From contig NC_092040.1 of assembly GCF_003086295.3 (NCBI RefSeq), positions 496,001-560,000 on the forward strand: 64,000 nt of DNA, written 5' to 3'. The translations under genes and the position numbers were made by a program. The DNA comes from Arachis hypogaea. Taxonomy: Eukaryota; Streptophyta; Magnoliopsida; Fabales; Fabaceae. The notes beneath the pieces were generated by a model. It was not told the origin of the DNA, did not search any database, and was given only the letters and a program-made list of their open reading frames with translations. Below, one piece after another: positions 36,557-47,263 of the stretch (position 1 is its first letter; each line of letters begins with the position of its first letter).

Positions 36557-38243
36557 TTAAGAGCTTTGTTTTAGAGTATTTCCAATGTCAATGACGAAGC
36601 GATATTTCACATCTGCTTTGATGAGGCGCTCCATTGCTTCGTTCACATAATCAATAGGAATGACCTCGATGTCAGGTTTCACATTGTGTTCTGCAGCAAA
36701 ATCAATCATCTCCTGAGTCTCTTTTAACCCTCCGATACCACTACCGGCTATTAACTTTCTCCCTGCCAATCAATTAAGAATCATAGATATTTATCTTTTC
36801 ATATCAAAATTTTGTTTATATATATATATAGAGACACACACACAGGTACTTACCCATAAGTAATGGAATGATTGGCAGTTCTAGAGGCTTCTCAGGTGCT
36901 CCAACCATTACAAGTTTTCCATGTGACTTTAATAAACCAATGAGAGGCACGAGAGAATGAACAGCTGAAACTGTATCAATGATACCATCCAAAGTTTCCT
37001 TTGCAGCCTAAATAAGCAAAAAAATTGTCATATTTATCACTTCTTCTTTGGTTATATACATCATCAGTTACTTTTGTACTAGTAATCTCATAATCTTATC
37101 GTAAAAACTCACGTGCAGTTGTTATTCTATAAAGTTGACAGTTGAAAAACGATAAATAACAATTTAGTCAAATCATAAGTCATATACCTGCATCTGATCT
37201 TGGTCGCGACTTATCAAAAAAGAATCAGCTCCTAGATGTTGCATTGCTTCCTGTTTTTTGTTGGGTGAGGTACTAATTACAGTGACTTTAGCCCCAAAAG
37301 CCTTGGCAAATTTGACTGCCATGTGGCCTAACCCACCAAGACCAACGACACCAACATGCAAGCCAGGTTTGTCTAGTCCAAAATATCTGAGAGGGCTATA
37401 AACTGTGATCCCAGCACATAGCAGAGGAGCAGCAGCATCAAGAGGTAACTCATTTGGAATTCGAACCACAAAGTGCTCATCAACAACCATTGAGTCAGAG
37501 TAACCTCCATATGTGATGGTTCCATCGCTGGATTTTGCACCGTATGTTAGAGTATATGAAGAGCAATAATTTTCAAGATTATCGTTACAGTCTTGACAGG
37601 TTCGGCACGATTGAACCAAGCATCCGACGCCGACTCTGTCTCCAATTTTATACTTTTGAACCTTGCTTCCCACTTGTGTCACTACACCAACAACTTCATG
37701 CCTGTGTATATTTCCAACATAAATATCTAACACGTAGAATATTTAAGCAAAGAAAGTAGAAAGCATATATACCCAGGGACCATAGGATAGATGGAGAAGC
37801 CCCATTCATTCTTCACCATGTGCAGATCCGAGTGACAAATCCCACAGTACAACACTTTGAATGCCACATCCTTGTCACCGGTTTCTCTGAAAATTTTTGA
37901 CAAAAACCAAAGCTTAATATATAAATAAGAAAGTATTATGCTATGTATACACCAAAATCAGTTACAAAGTGAGTCATCAGTATAAAATACATGTTAAAAT
38001 AAAATACACTATGATACATGTATTTATACACAAATATTTACTAGCTGATTTTAGTGACTGATTTTAGTGTAGAAATAACATTTCTCAATAAGAAAATAGG
38101 TAACAAGCATCTTGTTGTAACATGCAGTAGTGAAGGAACCTTCTAGAGAAATGGAAAGGGGACAGATGACCAGAGGGGTCCCTGGCAGCCCAACCGAAAG
38201 CCTTCTTAGGATGCTCGAATTCAGGTACTTGTGTTGCTGCCAT
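36557..38243 (-). CDS. CAD-C: cinnamyl alcohol/mannitol dehydrogenase-family enzyme
   Basis: Exons 38243-38140, 37886-37773, 37701-37188, 37007-36854 and 36762-36557 with GT-AG introns of 253, 71, 180 and 91 bp; 1092 nt, 363 residues. Zinc and coenzyme sites are complete: [19 protein letters not shown] plus the fourth Cys in LENYC, LLCAG and GLGGLG with STSP. Distinctive residues are [10 protein letters not shown] in exon 1, [13 protein letters not shown] near the structural zinc loop (Pro after the fourth Cys is replaced by Ser) and IIPLLMG in exon 4. TATA box at 38317-38326. It points in the same direction as CAD-D and away from CAD-B. Intron 1 carries a family-B MITE and intron 3 a half copy of family A. 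A 961-bp fold-back element sits about 480 bp upstream. Confidence 0.94.
37099..37168. mobile_element. Half copy of MITE family A in CAD-C intron 3
   Basis: GTAAAAACTCACGTGCAGTT, then AAGTTGACAGTTGA and AATTTAGTCAAATCA follow the family-A arm and part of the core with decay; the second arm is missing. Confidence 0.5.
37935..38090. mobile_element. MITE family B copy in CAD-C intron 1
   Basis: Left end CTATGTATACACCAAAATCA and right end GATTTTAGTGTAGAAATAAC form an inverted pair, with TATAAAATACATGTTAAAAT in the core. It fills most of the 253-bp intron. Confidence 0.7.
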
Positions 38244-38316
38244 TTGGAAGAGAGTAACACTGATTAGTGATCTTAACGAATAACGATGATGGTGATGGAG
38301 GATAAAACCAAGAGCG

Positions 38317-38326
38317 CTATTTATAA
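38317..38326 (-). promoter_or_regulatory. TATA box of CAD-C
   Basis: Minus-strand TTATAAATAG about 75 bp before the start codon. Confidence 0.65.
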
Positions 38327-38722
38327 GTGCTGCACTGAAAGAGTATTGACGTCTTTCATGACGCTATTATGACGACTTAGATTACGAATCTACTCTAGTT
38401 TATTATCATTGGTTCATTGTATTGGAACTCTATTTGTGTTCTTTAATTCATTGACTTCATGCCAAGTCAAAGTTACGTTCGTTATCCCTCGTTACTTTTA
38501 ATAATATTATATATCTAAATTTTTTTGTTAATTAAGTTTGGTGTAACATATACATAATAAAAATTAATTATGAGTAATAATATTTTAAATTTTATTATTT
38601 AATTTAATTAGACTTAATTCATAAAAAAAAATTAAATATGTAACATTACTCATTTTATATTTCACACCACATAAATGTTGCACTAAAAAAAGGCAAAAAA
38701 ATTCTTTTCATTGTTTTTATTA

Positions 38723-39683
38723 GGGAAAATTCTACTCTTCTTCCCTGTGAGATGTTAAAATGACACTTCCCTCTCCTCTATTTTATAAATGTACATTCTC
38801 CTCCCTTCTAACTTTTAAAAAACCTCCTTTTTAATCCATTTTAAACTTTTTGTGTTAACTTTATCCATTTTTTAAGAAAAAATAAATTATTTTTTGAAAA
38901 AATATCCATTAACAAAAGTTTTATTTTTTATCATTAAATTTTACTTACTAAAATACCTTTTAATAAATTATTTTTTATTGATTGAATTGTATTTTTATTA
39001 AAATACTTTTAAAAAAATTAATAATTAAATTATTTTTTTTCTAAGATATCTATCCTTCAATAATTTTTTAATTATTAAATTATGATTTTACCAAAATTTT
39101 ATGAACAATTACTTTTATATTTTACTATTAATTTTTTGATATCAATATATATTATTTTAACATTAAATAAAATTTTTTTACCACTGTTAATATATATAAC
39201 AATTAATATATATTGATATTGAAAAATAATCTTACTAAAATTTTTTATTTAATGTTAAAATAATATATATAGATATCGAAAAATTAATAGTAAAATATAA
39301 AAAAATCGTTAACGAAAATTTTGGTAAAATTATAATTTAATAATTAAAAAATTATTGAAGGATATTTTAGGAAAAAAATAATATAATTATTAAATTTTTT
39401 AAAAAATACAATTTAATCAATAGAAAATAATTTATTAAAAAATATTTTAGTAAAAAAATATAATAATAAAAAATAAAATTTTTGTTAATGGGTATTTTTT
39501 AAAAAATAATTTATTTTTTCTTAAAAAATGGATAAAGTTAACATTAGTTAACACAAAAAGTTTAAAATAGATTAAAGAGGAGATTTTTTAGAAGTTAGAA
39601 GGAAGGAGAATGTACATTTATAAAATAGAGAAGAGGGGAGTGTCATTTTAATATCTTGCAAGGGAGGGGAGTGAAATTTTCCC
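38723..39683. mobile_element. 961-bp fold-back (MULE-type) element with perfect 9-bp TSD
   Basis: Starts GGGAAAATTCTACTCTTCTT and ends GAGTGAAATTTTCCC. The right half is, block by block, the reverse complement of the left half (for example ATTTTATAAATGTACATTCT on the left and AGAATGTACATTTATAAAAT on the right; TTAACTTTATCCATTTTTTA and its complement). So almost the whole element is one giant imperfect hairpin with arms of about 450 bp. It is flanked by TTTTTATTA at 38714-38722 and 39684-39692. Long terminal inverted repeats with a 9-bp duplication point to the Mutator superfamily. No transposase. It lies about 480 bp upstream of the CAD-C start codon. Confidence 0.9.
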
Positions 39684-39911
39684 TTTTTATTAGTGTTTTA
39701 AAGATTTTACATTTTCTTAAATATTATCATATTCTTTTCGGAAGAAACCACTTTTTATTTTTTGTTTATCATATTTTCACCAATTTTTTGCTTGTAAATT
39801 TTGGATACAATAAATAAGTGTATACATAGGGTTGTCTATGTTGAGAAATGGTTTCTTCTCCTTCGAGTAGACGCCAGAGATACATTAATAGTAGCCAATA
39901 GTATTTATTAA

Positions 39912-40053
39912 GGTAGAAACTCAAGTGCAGTCAACTTCATGTGAAGTTGATACTTGAGAGCCGTTAGATGATTTGACTGATTTGACTACATTTTTATCTA
40001 ACGGCTCTGGAATATCAACTTCACGTGAAGTCGACTGCACCTGAGTTTCCACC
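39912..40053. mobile_element. MITE family A, complete 142-bp copy with perfect 9-bp TSD
   Basis: Left end GGTAGAAACTCAAGTGCAGT; right end in reverse complement GGTGGAAACTCAGGTGCAGT; the arms match for about 40 bp, including the CACGTG-containing TTCACGTGAAGT palindrome. The core has TTTGACTGATTTGACTACAT. Direct repeats ATTTATTAA flank it at 39903-39911 and 40054-40062. The 9-bp duplication suggests Mutator-type mobilisation. This is the reference copy of family A in the window. Confidence 0.93.
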
Positions 40054-40062
40054 ATTTATTAA

Positions 40063-40310
40063 ACTACTCTTCTATCTTAACCCATCATAACGATAAAGAA
40101 GATTTGTGATCCATAAATTTAATTATAATTTTAGTCTTTATTATTTTATTTTGTCTTATTTTTATTTTATTTTTAATTATTCTTATCTTATCTTTATTTA
40201 TTTTTATCTTTCATAAAAAAATGTTCTATATATATTTAATTTTATCCTAATAGTTTATAACACATTTTAATTCAATTCGATCAATAAATATAATTCTTTT
40301 GTGCGCAAGG
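40063..40310 (+). repeat. LTR-like repeat, left copy
   Basis: About 250 bp is a diverged direct copy of 41868-42140: TAAACTACTCTTCTATCTTAA, AATTATAATTTTAGTCTTTA, TCTATATATATTTAATTTTA and TTCAATTCRATCAAT follow in the same order. The pattern resembles a copia LTR end. The family-A MITE at 39912 inserted at its left edge. Confidence 0.55.
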
Positions 40311-40429
40311 ATTAATTTTTGCTGAATGCACATAGCACCTTGATACTATTAGAGGAAGAAAAGTTTTTATCGATAATTAAAGACCTTCAGTGATCAGTGT
40401 TCAAAGTGTGAAAAACGAAAACAGTGAGA

Positions 40430-40654
40430 ATGAAATATGCCGGAAAGAACCCCAAGGCGAAGGACGCTGAAAAGAACCGCAAAACAAATGGAAACCCATC
40501 TTCGGAGGCGAAGAAAAGCCGAAAATCAGCCAGCGGACTCAGCGGATCGTCCAAGAAGGGAGGCCACAGTGAAAAGTTCACGTGGATCGGTCCGGTGGCT
40601 CTGGATGCCAATGATCCAAACTTCGACGATTCGGAGGACGTCGCCGCCGTATGA
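40430..40654 (+). CDS. Small basic protein with KKGGH..KFTW..DPNFDD motif
   Basis: An intronless frame of 74 residues from ATG 40430 to TGA 40652-40654. The sequence is notably more GC-rich than its surroundings. The N-terminal 50 residues are Lys/Ser/Asn-rich and disordered; the end has SKKGGHSEKFTW followed by ALDANDPNFDDSED. A GGxGGK(F/G)TW...(D)xNDPN(Y/F)D pattern is found near the N-terminus of plant MA3/PDCD4-type translation regulators and in small plant proteins of unknown function; I cannot say which, and the function is unknown. An upstream in-frame GTG exists but ATG 40430 is the natural start. It sits between two LTR-like repeats, so it could be a mobilised or retro-copied gene. 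Confidence 0.55.
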   Translation: MKYAGKNPKAKDAEKNRKTNGNPSSEAKKSRKSASGLSGSSKKGGHSEKFTWIGPVALDANDPNFDDSEDVAAV

Positions 40655-40870
40655 TCGAGAACGTCAGATGCGTTTTGTAATCGGAATTATTGATATGTTA
40701 TGTTTGAGCTTGTGGTAGCATGACTGTGTTATTGTAAAGGAAATATTTATGGAGGATTGGATCATTGGCTTCCGGTGTCACTGTTTATGCTTTCTATTAA
40801 ACTTAGTCTATTTTAACCTTTATAATTTAATGTTCAATTCAATCAATCAATAATCAATAAAAAATTTTTG

Positions 40871-41143
40871 GAAAAGTATAGGGTACCAACATATTATCTG
40901 CCAACTTCTACCAACTCTTATTTATATTTGTGTTTCATAGAAGTGTGTTCGTAGATGTGTCTAATAATTAATATATTTTAAATACATATATAAAGAGACA
41001 CATCCAGAAAATATATATATAAAAACACTTCTATTAAACACAGTTATAAAAAAGACATTTTTATTAGACACATCCATGAACACACTTCCATGAAACACAA
41101 TTATAAATAAGAGTTGGCAGAAGTTGGCAGATATGCAGAACCG
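40871..41143. mobile_element. MITE with about 80-bp inverted arms
   Basis: Left arm TATCTGCCAACTTCTACCAA then CTCTTATTTATATTTGTGTT; the right arm is its reverse complement (AATTATAAATAAGAGTTGGC then AGAAGTTGGCAGATATG). The centre carries AGACACATCC and AACACTTCTATTAAACACA repeats. It interrupts a repeat: the AATCAATCAATAATCAATAA line before it and the CCTATTCTTTCACAATT line after it are contiguous at 42080-42135. Confidence 0.8.
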
Positions 41144-41387
41144 AAGTTTTTTTCTTTACTTTTCCTATTCTTTCACAATTATTTCAGTGAGAAATCACTC
41201 TATTTCTTTTTCAACCTCCTTCCACAATAATAATCAATCTTCTAAATTAGCTCAGAATTCAACCAATCTTTATTACATCCGTCCAAGTAAAAATCTAACA
41301 TCAGTCTTGGTTATCTTTGTTTTAACAGGAAACAACTATCATTCATGAAATATTCACAATGGTTTATTTGTACCTTCTTCCGGCAGT

Positions 41388-41476
41388 TTCATCTGCATCT
41401 TCTTCCAGCAGTTTCGTCTGCATTCTGTTTCAGCAGTTTAATTTGCATTCTGTTTTAGCAGTTCTATCTGCACTTT
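41388..41476 (+). repeat. 25-bp tandem repeat, about 3.5 copies
   Basis: Units follow the pattern CAGCAGTTTCGTCTGCATTC plus TGTTT, with a few mismatches. Just after it come several GCGC-containing lines (ATCGCGCTTTACGCGC). Confidence 0.8.
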
Positions 41477-41602
41477 TATCGCGCTCTATATATGCGCCCT
41501 CTTTCTTATCGCGCTTTACGCGCACTCTCTTATTGCGCCATACGGGTCCTCTAAAGATCAATCTTATTGTGCTCTACACGCTTATTTTTTCATTTCTCTT
41601 TT

Positions 41603-41762
41603 AAAGATCGCTGCTCAAGCACAAACACAGCATCTCCTTTTATATTTTTGTCGCCGGCAGCTCAAACTCCGCCGCATGCATTTTTTGAAGATCGTTGCTC
41701 AAGCACAGCATCTCCTTTTATATTTTTGTCGCCGGCAGCTCAAGCTCCGCCGCACGCATCTT
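41603..41762 (+). repeat. Tandem duplication, period about 85 bp
   Basis: AAGATCGCTGCTCAAGCACA ... TTGTCGCCGGCAGCTCAAAC at 41603 recurs as AAGATCGTTGCTCAAGCACA ... TTGTCGCCGGCAGCTCAAGC at 41688. The 86- and 72-residue frames here are produced by the repeat. Confidence 0.85.
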
Positions 41763-41867
41763 CCTCCGCGTCACCACGTCAAACGCGTTTTCCTCAACAA
41801 TTTCATCGGAACTTATCTAAGCTGTGAATTATTGACATCTTCCATCACCAGCTTGCGGAGGCGTATT

Positions 41868-42140
41868 AAATTACTCTTCCACCTTAACCTATGACAACAA
41901 TAAAAAAGTCTGGTGACCCACAAATTCAGTCTAACAGAATACATAAAATTCAATTATAATTTTAATCTTTATTATCTTATATTGTCTTATCTTTATTTTC
42001 TTTTATGTTTCATAAGACAATGCTCTATATATATTTAGTTTTATCTTCATAGTTTACAACTACAATTCAATTCAATTCAATCAATCAACAATCAATCAAA
42101 TTTTTTTATCTTTTCTTTTCTTATTCTTTCACAATTTTAT
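41868..42140 (+). repeat. LTR-like repeat, right copy, with PBS-like end
   Basis: Direct partner of 40063-40310. After CTATTC-type pyrimidine sequence and TTTCACAATTT comes TATCAGATTCCAT (about 42137), similar to the TGGTATCAGAGC primer-binding site of copia elements, which suggests this is an LTR followed by the start of an internal region. Confidence 0.5.
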
Positions 42141-43399
42141 CAGATTCCATAATTAATCATAAAAATGAAAAAGAATAATAGCATTGTGAGTATATCGCAT
42201 CTCAATTGGTTCGAGGTGCCTGAGTTCTTTTAGTTTCCATTTGTTATATATTTTGTTTAAATTTTAACTTTCATGAGCCCCTGATAAACAATAACAGTGG
42301 TTGTTATATTGTAGTATGAGTTAAAGTGTGGAACCATCTTTTATTTTCAGTTAATATCAATTAATTTTTTAAAATTATTTTATTTTAAATTCTAAATTTT
42401 GGATATAATTCTAAACCTTAAATTTTTTCAAATAATATAAATTAAAAAATTACAAATATTAAATAATAAAAAAATTAATTCTCTATATTTATTCATACAA
42501 TATTTATCTATTTCACAATACTACATTAATTTCATTTAATCTACAATAACCGTGAATCAGATTTCGTTAGGATCAAGATGTCCGTACTTCAATCTTCTTT
42601 ATTCATCAGAATATTTATTTTTAATCTCAACTATAAGGATTATCTCAAACAAAAAAATAGTTCTTGAAAGAAAAATATTTAAATTAGTCCCTATTATACC
42701 TCTAAGTAACGCAAATAATACAGAAAAATGATACGTGACTAAGTATAAGCCAAAGCCAAAATAGTACTTTAGTGGGAAAATATAAATTATTATGATTTTT
42801 TTATGGTTCTTCTTTAAATCTTTTAACTCTAATTCATATTATCTAATCTAATATATATATACAGCAATGTTTGTTTTTGGTTAAAATATAGATACGGGAG
42901 TACACAGGAGTACATATACAATATTTGTTTATTGAGATATTAATTTTTAACTTAAAACACTAATTTTTTTATAATTTTTTGTCATGTCTAACTTACCAAA
43001 TAGAATATGAAATTAATGTCTTCTTATATATGTCTAAGTACTCTTATGTATCTATATCTATATTTCGTTGTTGTGTTATTTTAATATTTTTTTTCAAGCA
43101 TTTTCTGTTTGAACTCTTCTTTGTGGTTTCTTCTTTTGTGGCCGTCACTTACTTCCTTCCTCTATGTTCGAACTCTACTTTGTTAATAGTACTGATTCTG
43201 TGATTTTGAGTGATTAGATTTATTTACCCATTTTGATAATTTTTTATTTTTTGTACTTATTTTTTTGTTTTGAAATTTTGTTAATAAAATTAATTTTATG
43301 ATTCTGAATTACTAAATTTGTTTATTGATTTTGTTAATTTAAATTGCTTATTTTGAGTTGATTTTGTGATTTAATTTAACAGTGAAGAGCAACTTATTA
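42141..43399. other. Intergenic, no gene seen
   Basis: AT-rich sequence, perhaps decayed retroelement interior. The 74-residue frame at 42979-43203 is hydrophobic and low in information, and has no recognised domain. Confidence 0.4.
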
Positions 43400-44460
43400 G
43401 GGTGTGTTTGGCAAACCCGTTTCAAAGGATAAAAGTGCGTTGAAGTTCCTTGACCGCTGTTTTTTTATGTTTGGCAATCTTTTTCCTTTAAACGCAGAAG
43501 TAATTTTGCAGCTTAAAAGCGCGCGTTTACTGGAAGCGAAAAATTGTTGCTTCTGCGTTCACTTCAACGTGAGTTCACCTTTGATGATCATTATTGATTT
43601 TTTCCAAAAGAATTTTCATATTTGTTTCAAGTCATTTCAAATATTTTAATTTTTTTTTGAATTTTTAGTATTTTTTTATATTTTGGTTTTTTTATTAAAT
43701 TTGTTATTTTAATTCTATTATAATATGAATGATTGATCTTATTAAAAATGATAAAGTAAATAAAAAACTAATCATACATAACAATAGAATCATAAGTAAT
43801 AAAATTTTACAGTCCAAAATAATATTAAATAAAAGAATACTGAGAGTACTAATAAAATTATAAAATATTTTTTTGTTTGACATTGTGAATATTTATTATT
43901 ATAATTCTTGTTCATTGTTTATTATTCTATTTGTTATAATATGTATTATTGTTTCTATTGAAAATGATAAATTAAATAAAAAATTAATTATAAATAATAA
44001 TAAAAACATAATTAATAAAAAATTAGAATCCAAATAGTAAACAAAATAAGATTATTGAGAGTACTCATAAAAAGTATTAAAATATATTATTTTATATGTT
44101 ATTTTTAGTTTAATAAATAAATATTAATTTTTATTAAAAAAATTATAACAAACTAAAATAAAATTTTATAAAAAACATTATATATAAAAAATATATTAAA
44201 AGAAGTATAAAAAGGATTAAATATATTAAAAAATAATATTATAATTTAATATTATATTTTTTTAGTAATTAACTAATTATCTATTTAAAAGTGATTTTAA
44301 TTAATATTATCCAAACAATTTCATTTTATCAAAATCACTTTTAGTTTAAAATTGCCAAACATAAATCATGTTGACACAAACTCACTTCTATCTAAAATCA
44401 ATTTTACAAAATCACTTTTATTCAAACTCTAGTTTAGTCAACTCTAATCCAAACACACAC
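43400..44460. mobile_element. PIF/Harbinger (Tourist-like) non-autonomous element, 1061 bp
   Basis: Starts GGGTGTGTTTGG and ends CCAAACACACAC, whose reverse complement is GTGTGTGTTTGG (11 of 12 identical). The flanking trinucleotide is TTA on both sides (43397-43399 and 44461-44463). GGGTGTGTTTGG-type ends with a TTA duplication are characteristic of PIF/Harbinger. Subterminal lines with AAAAGTG and CACTTTTA echo each other in inverted orientation. No transposase frame. Confidence 0.85.
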
Positions 44461-44579
44461 TTACACTTCTAGATCTTAACTTTTCAAATCCTGTTAGAGA
44501 ACAAACAACGCTCGAACAAACAACGCTATTAAGAGAGTACGTGGAAGACTTCCGCGTCTTCGAGGTGATGGAAGTCTGT

Positions 44580-44804
44580 ACAATATTTTTATGTGCTTGT
44601 TACATGTACATTTTTTTGTAATAAATTTTGTGTACTTTTTATGTATTCTTTATATACTCTTTTAATTATATTGTTATATAACTTAGAGAATCTTCTTCCT
44701 TTACCTTATTTGACAACAGTAGAAATAAGCATTATATAATGATGACCATGATTAATTTTTTTATATAGTATATAAATTTAATAATAATAATAATAATAAC
44801 TAAA

Positions 44805-44862
<58 letters not shown>

Positions 44863-45201
44863 TACTTTAGTTTATTATAATAATAAAAAAATTGTACGTT
44901 CTATAAATTTAATTTAGCAGAATAGTTATAATTTTAGTTTATATATTTTAATTTTATTTTTATAATTTTTTAATAAAAAATACATAATAATATTTTTATT
45001 ATTGTATATTTTTTATGTATTTTTTACGTATTCTTCTAATTTTATTATTATATGATAATTGGATTCTTGAAAAATCTCCTTTTTTTAGTAGCTAATTCTT
45101 TATTTCAACATTTTTTCTTACGTATTATTTAGTTATTTAACAACAATAAACATAAACATTATATAATAATAATGATTAAACTTTTTATATAGTATATATA
45201 C

Positions 45202-45260
<59 letters not shown>

Positions 45261-45420
45261 TAGCAATTTGTAATGCATTTTTTTTGTTATCAATTATTTG
45301 ATAACGGTAGAATATATAATGATGATGGTTAATTTTTATATATAGTACATGGACTTACTAATAATAATGTTTTTAACAAGCTACTACGATTATATATAGT
45401 TCTCGAACTAATAATGGATT
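44580..45420. repeat. Diverged triplicated unit with ATT/AAT microsatellites
   Basis: The line TTTTTTATATAGTATATAAA followed by TTAATAATAATAAT occurs near 44758, 45181 and (as TTTTATATATAGTACATGGA) 45335, each preceded by a TTATTTRACAACAGTAGAAA-like line and an ATTATATAATGATGA line. The long (ATT)n run at 44806-44862 and (AAT)n run at 45203-45261 grow out of the same position of the unit. Confidence 0.7.
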
Positions 45421-45436
45421 TGTGACTTTACCGTAG

Positions 45437-46203
45437 CCTTGGAGAGGTCAACAGTGCTATTGAGTCTTTAGATGACACGCTAAGCATGTAAATCTACTCC
45501 TAGTATTCTGTTTGCTAATCACAAATAACAATTTAATGAGTTTGAACTTGTCTATTTGTATATGTTACATCATATCATTGTTTGATTATTTTAAATTAGT
45601 TATTTATTCTTTTGTTCTTGAAAACATATAAAGAAGTTAATATTTCTGCATTTTCTTATTGTGACATGTATATACTTTTCTTCTGTTGTTCTGTGGAATC
45701 ATGAGCTTCTCCTGACATATGATTTCCACAACTATATGTTTCGAAACATGGATAATGAATTTCGTGACATTGTTGGTGTTAGGTAATTACTCTATGATGC
45801 ATTTGGAGCCTTTCTTTAATTAGCCTGTTATTTATTGATGTTATTTTTTTTATATTTTTGCATATAAGTGACAACATTGGTGAAACTGAAAATAGGATAG
45901 GTGGACATGTTCTTTGTGCAATTGATATGCCAAGTCTTAGGTGTTGTTTGTATTTTTTATTTTTTTTTTAATTTTCAATGTGCAATGAGAAATTGAGATG
46001 TGTAATGTATAATGAATTTTATATAAGGAGGATCACATTTGTATAGCTAGATTGAAACATCTCTAAAGAAGTGAGTGAATACTTAATTTTACATGATATT
46101 GTAACTGAGTTTTTTTTTTATTACTTAATTAAGTCATGTTTTTTAGAGCTATTGGATGGATAGAATAACATTTGATCAAACTCAAAAGCTTGGTTATTAT
46201 CAG
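45437..46203 (+). pseudogene. Exon-like fragments of an unrecognised gene
   Basis: Four short segments have splice-like borders and coding-like translations: 45437-45487 (LGEVNSAIESLDDTLS), about 45713-45782 (YDFHNYMFRNMDNEFRDIVG), 45869-45939 (DNIGETENRIGGHVLCAIDM) and 46147-46203 (SYWMDRITFDQTQKLGYYQ). Exons two and three join in a matching phase across AG/GT borders; the fourth does not fit the phase of the third. I do not recognise the protein. Because a CACTA terminus follows at 47029 this may be gene sequence captured by the element, or a decayed resident gene. Confidence 0.4.
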
Positions 46204-46344
46204 GTTAAGCTTTAATACCTAATTTCTTTAAATATGGTTTGAACTTTTTTAGATATGTATAGTTATGATGAACTAATTTTATTTGTATGTGTGATAATTT
46301 TTTAGTTAAATGGCTAAAATAAAAAAATAATGAGGTTTATCTTA

Positions 46345-47029
46345 GTATGGCGACAAAATTGGTATTCTAATTAATATTTTGGGAAATATTAGTGACATAC
46401 TCGTTATTGATTATGGTGACAAATTAAAGACTCTATTACGATTGAAACATTTGTGAGATACCTATCAATACTTGTTTAAAAGGAATTTACAATGATATCT
46501 TGCGATAGTATTGCAACTAATTGACTATACATTATTTCCTAGCAAGTTAGCGACAAAATTCCTACAAATTTGATTAAGAATTTTCAAAGATTAGCTATAG
46601 ATTTGTTACAAAATGTGACTGATTTGCTACCATATTAGCAGATAACTTGCGACAAGTTAGGTTCGAAAAAATTCCTCGTTAATTAGCGTCAACTAAGCAT
46701 TCCATTTTGTCTATGAAGTTAGCTTGCATTTAGCGATGAGTCTGCTGCAGTAGAGTTTGTCGCTAATTAGCGACTACCGTTTAGTCCATTTCTTCTATGG
46801 AAGTAGTTTCTACTTTAGTGCTGGATTTGCGACTATCTATTTGGTAGCTAAAAAATTTTCCGACGAATTAGCGCCTGTTGTATTTGCCTCACTGATCTGT
46901 GACTTGTAATTAGCGAGGAAAGCATTATTTGCTAGAAGGTAGCTAATCCGTCACAAATTATATTTTGCGTCAGATTAGTGATGATTTTAAGACTTTTTGT
47001 GGTCGCTAATCGAACATATTCTTGTAGTG
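46345..47029 (+). mobile_element. CACTA element right end with subterminal repeats
   Basis: Ends ATATTCTTGTAGTG at 47029, the complement of the CACTACAAGAATAT terminus. The 500-680 bp before it are filled with diverged short units in both orientations containing TTAGCGAC, GCGACAAA, TCGCTAATTAGCGAC and GTCGCTAATCG, as in CACTA subterminal arrays. The left end was not found. Confidence 0.8.
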
Positions 47030-47263
47030 TATCTTTTTAAAAGGCACAATTACATTTTTCTAAATATATCGCTGAAGATTGTGATAGGAATTCAACTTAG
47101 TGGACGACATAAACTAATATTAGAATGATAAACCATCACGTAGCTACATACATGCAAGTTGTGAGTTGTTTGTGAGGGTTTACCGCATGAATACTAACTC
47201 CTGCGGCCGCTGGTTCTTCCACGGCCTACCCTTGGGTGATGAGCTTTGCCGATACTATCAAGT

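Noticed and set aside
40063..42140. A complete LTR retrotransposon bounded by the two LTR-like repeats
   Set aside because: The interior has no gag or pol similarity and the repeats are too diverged and incomplete to be a pair of LTRs from one intact element.
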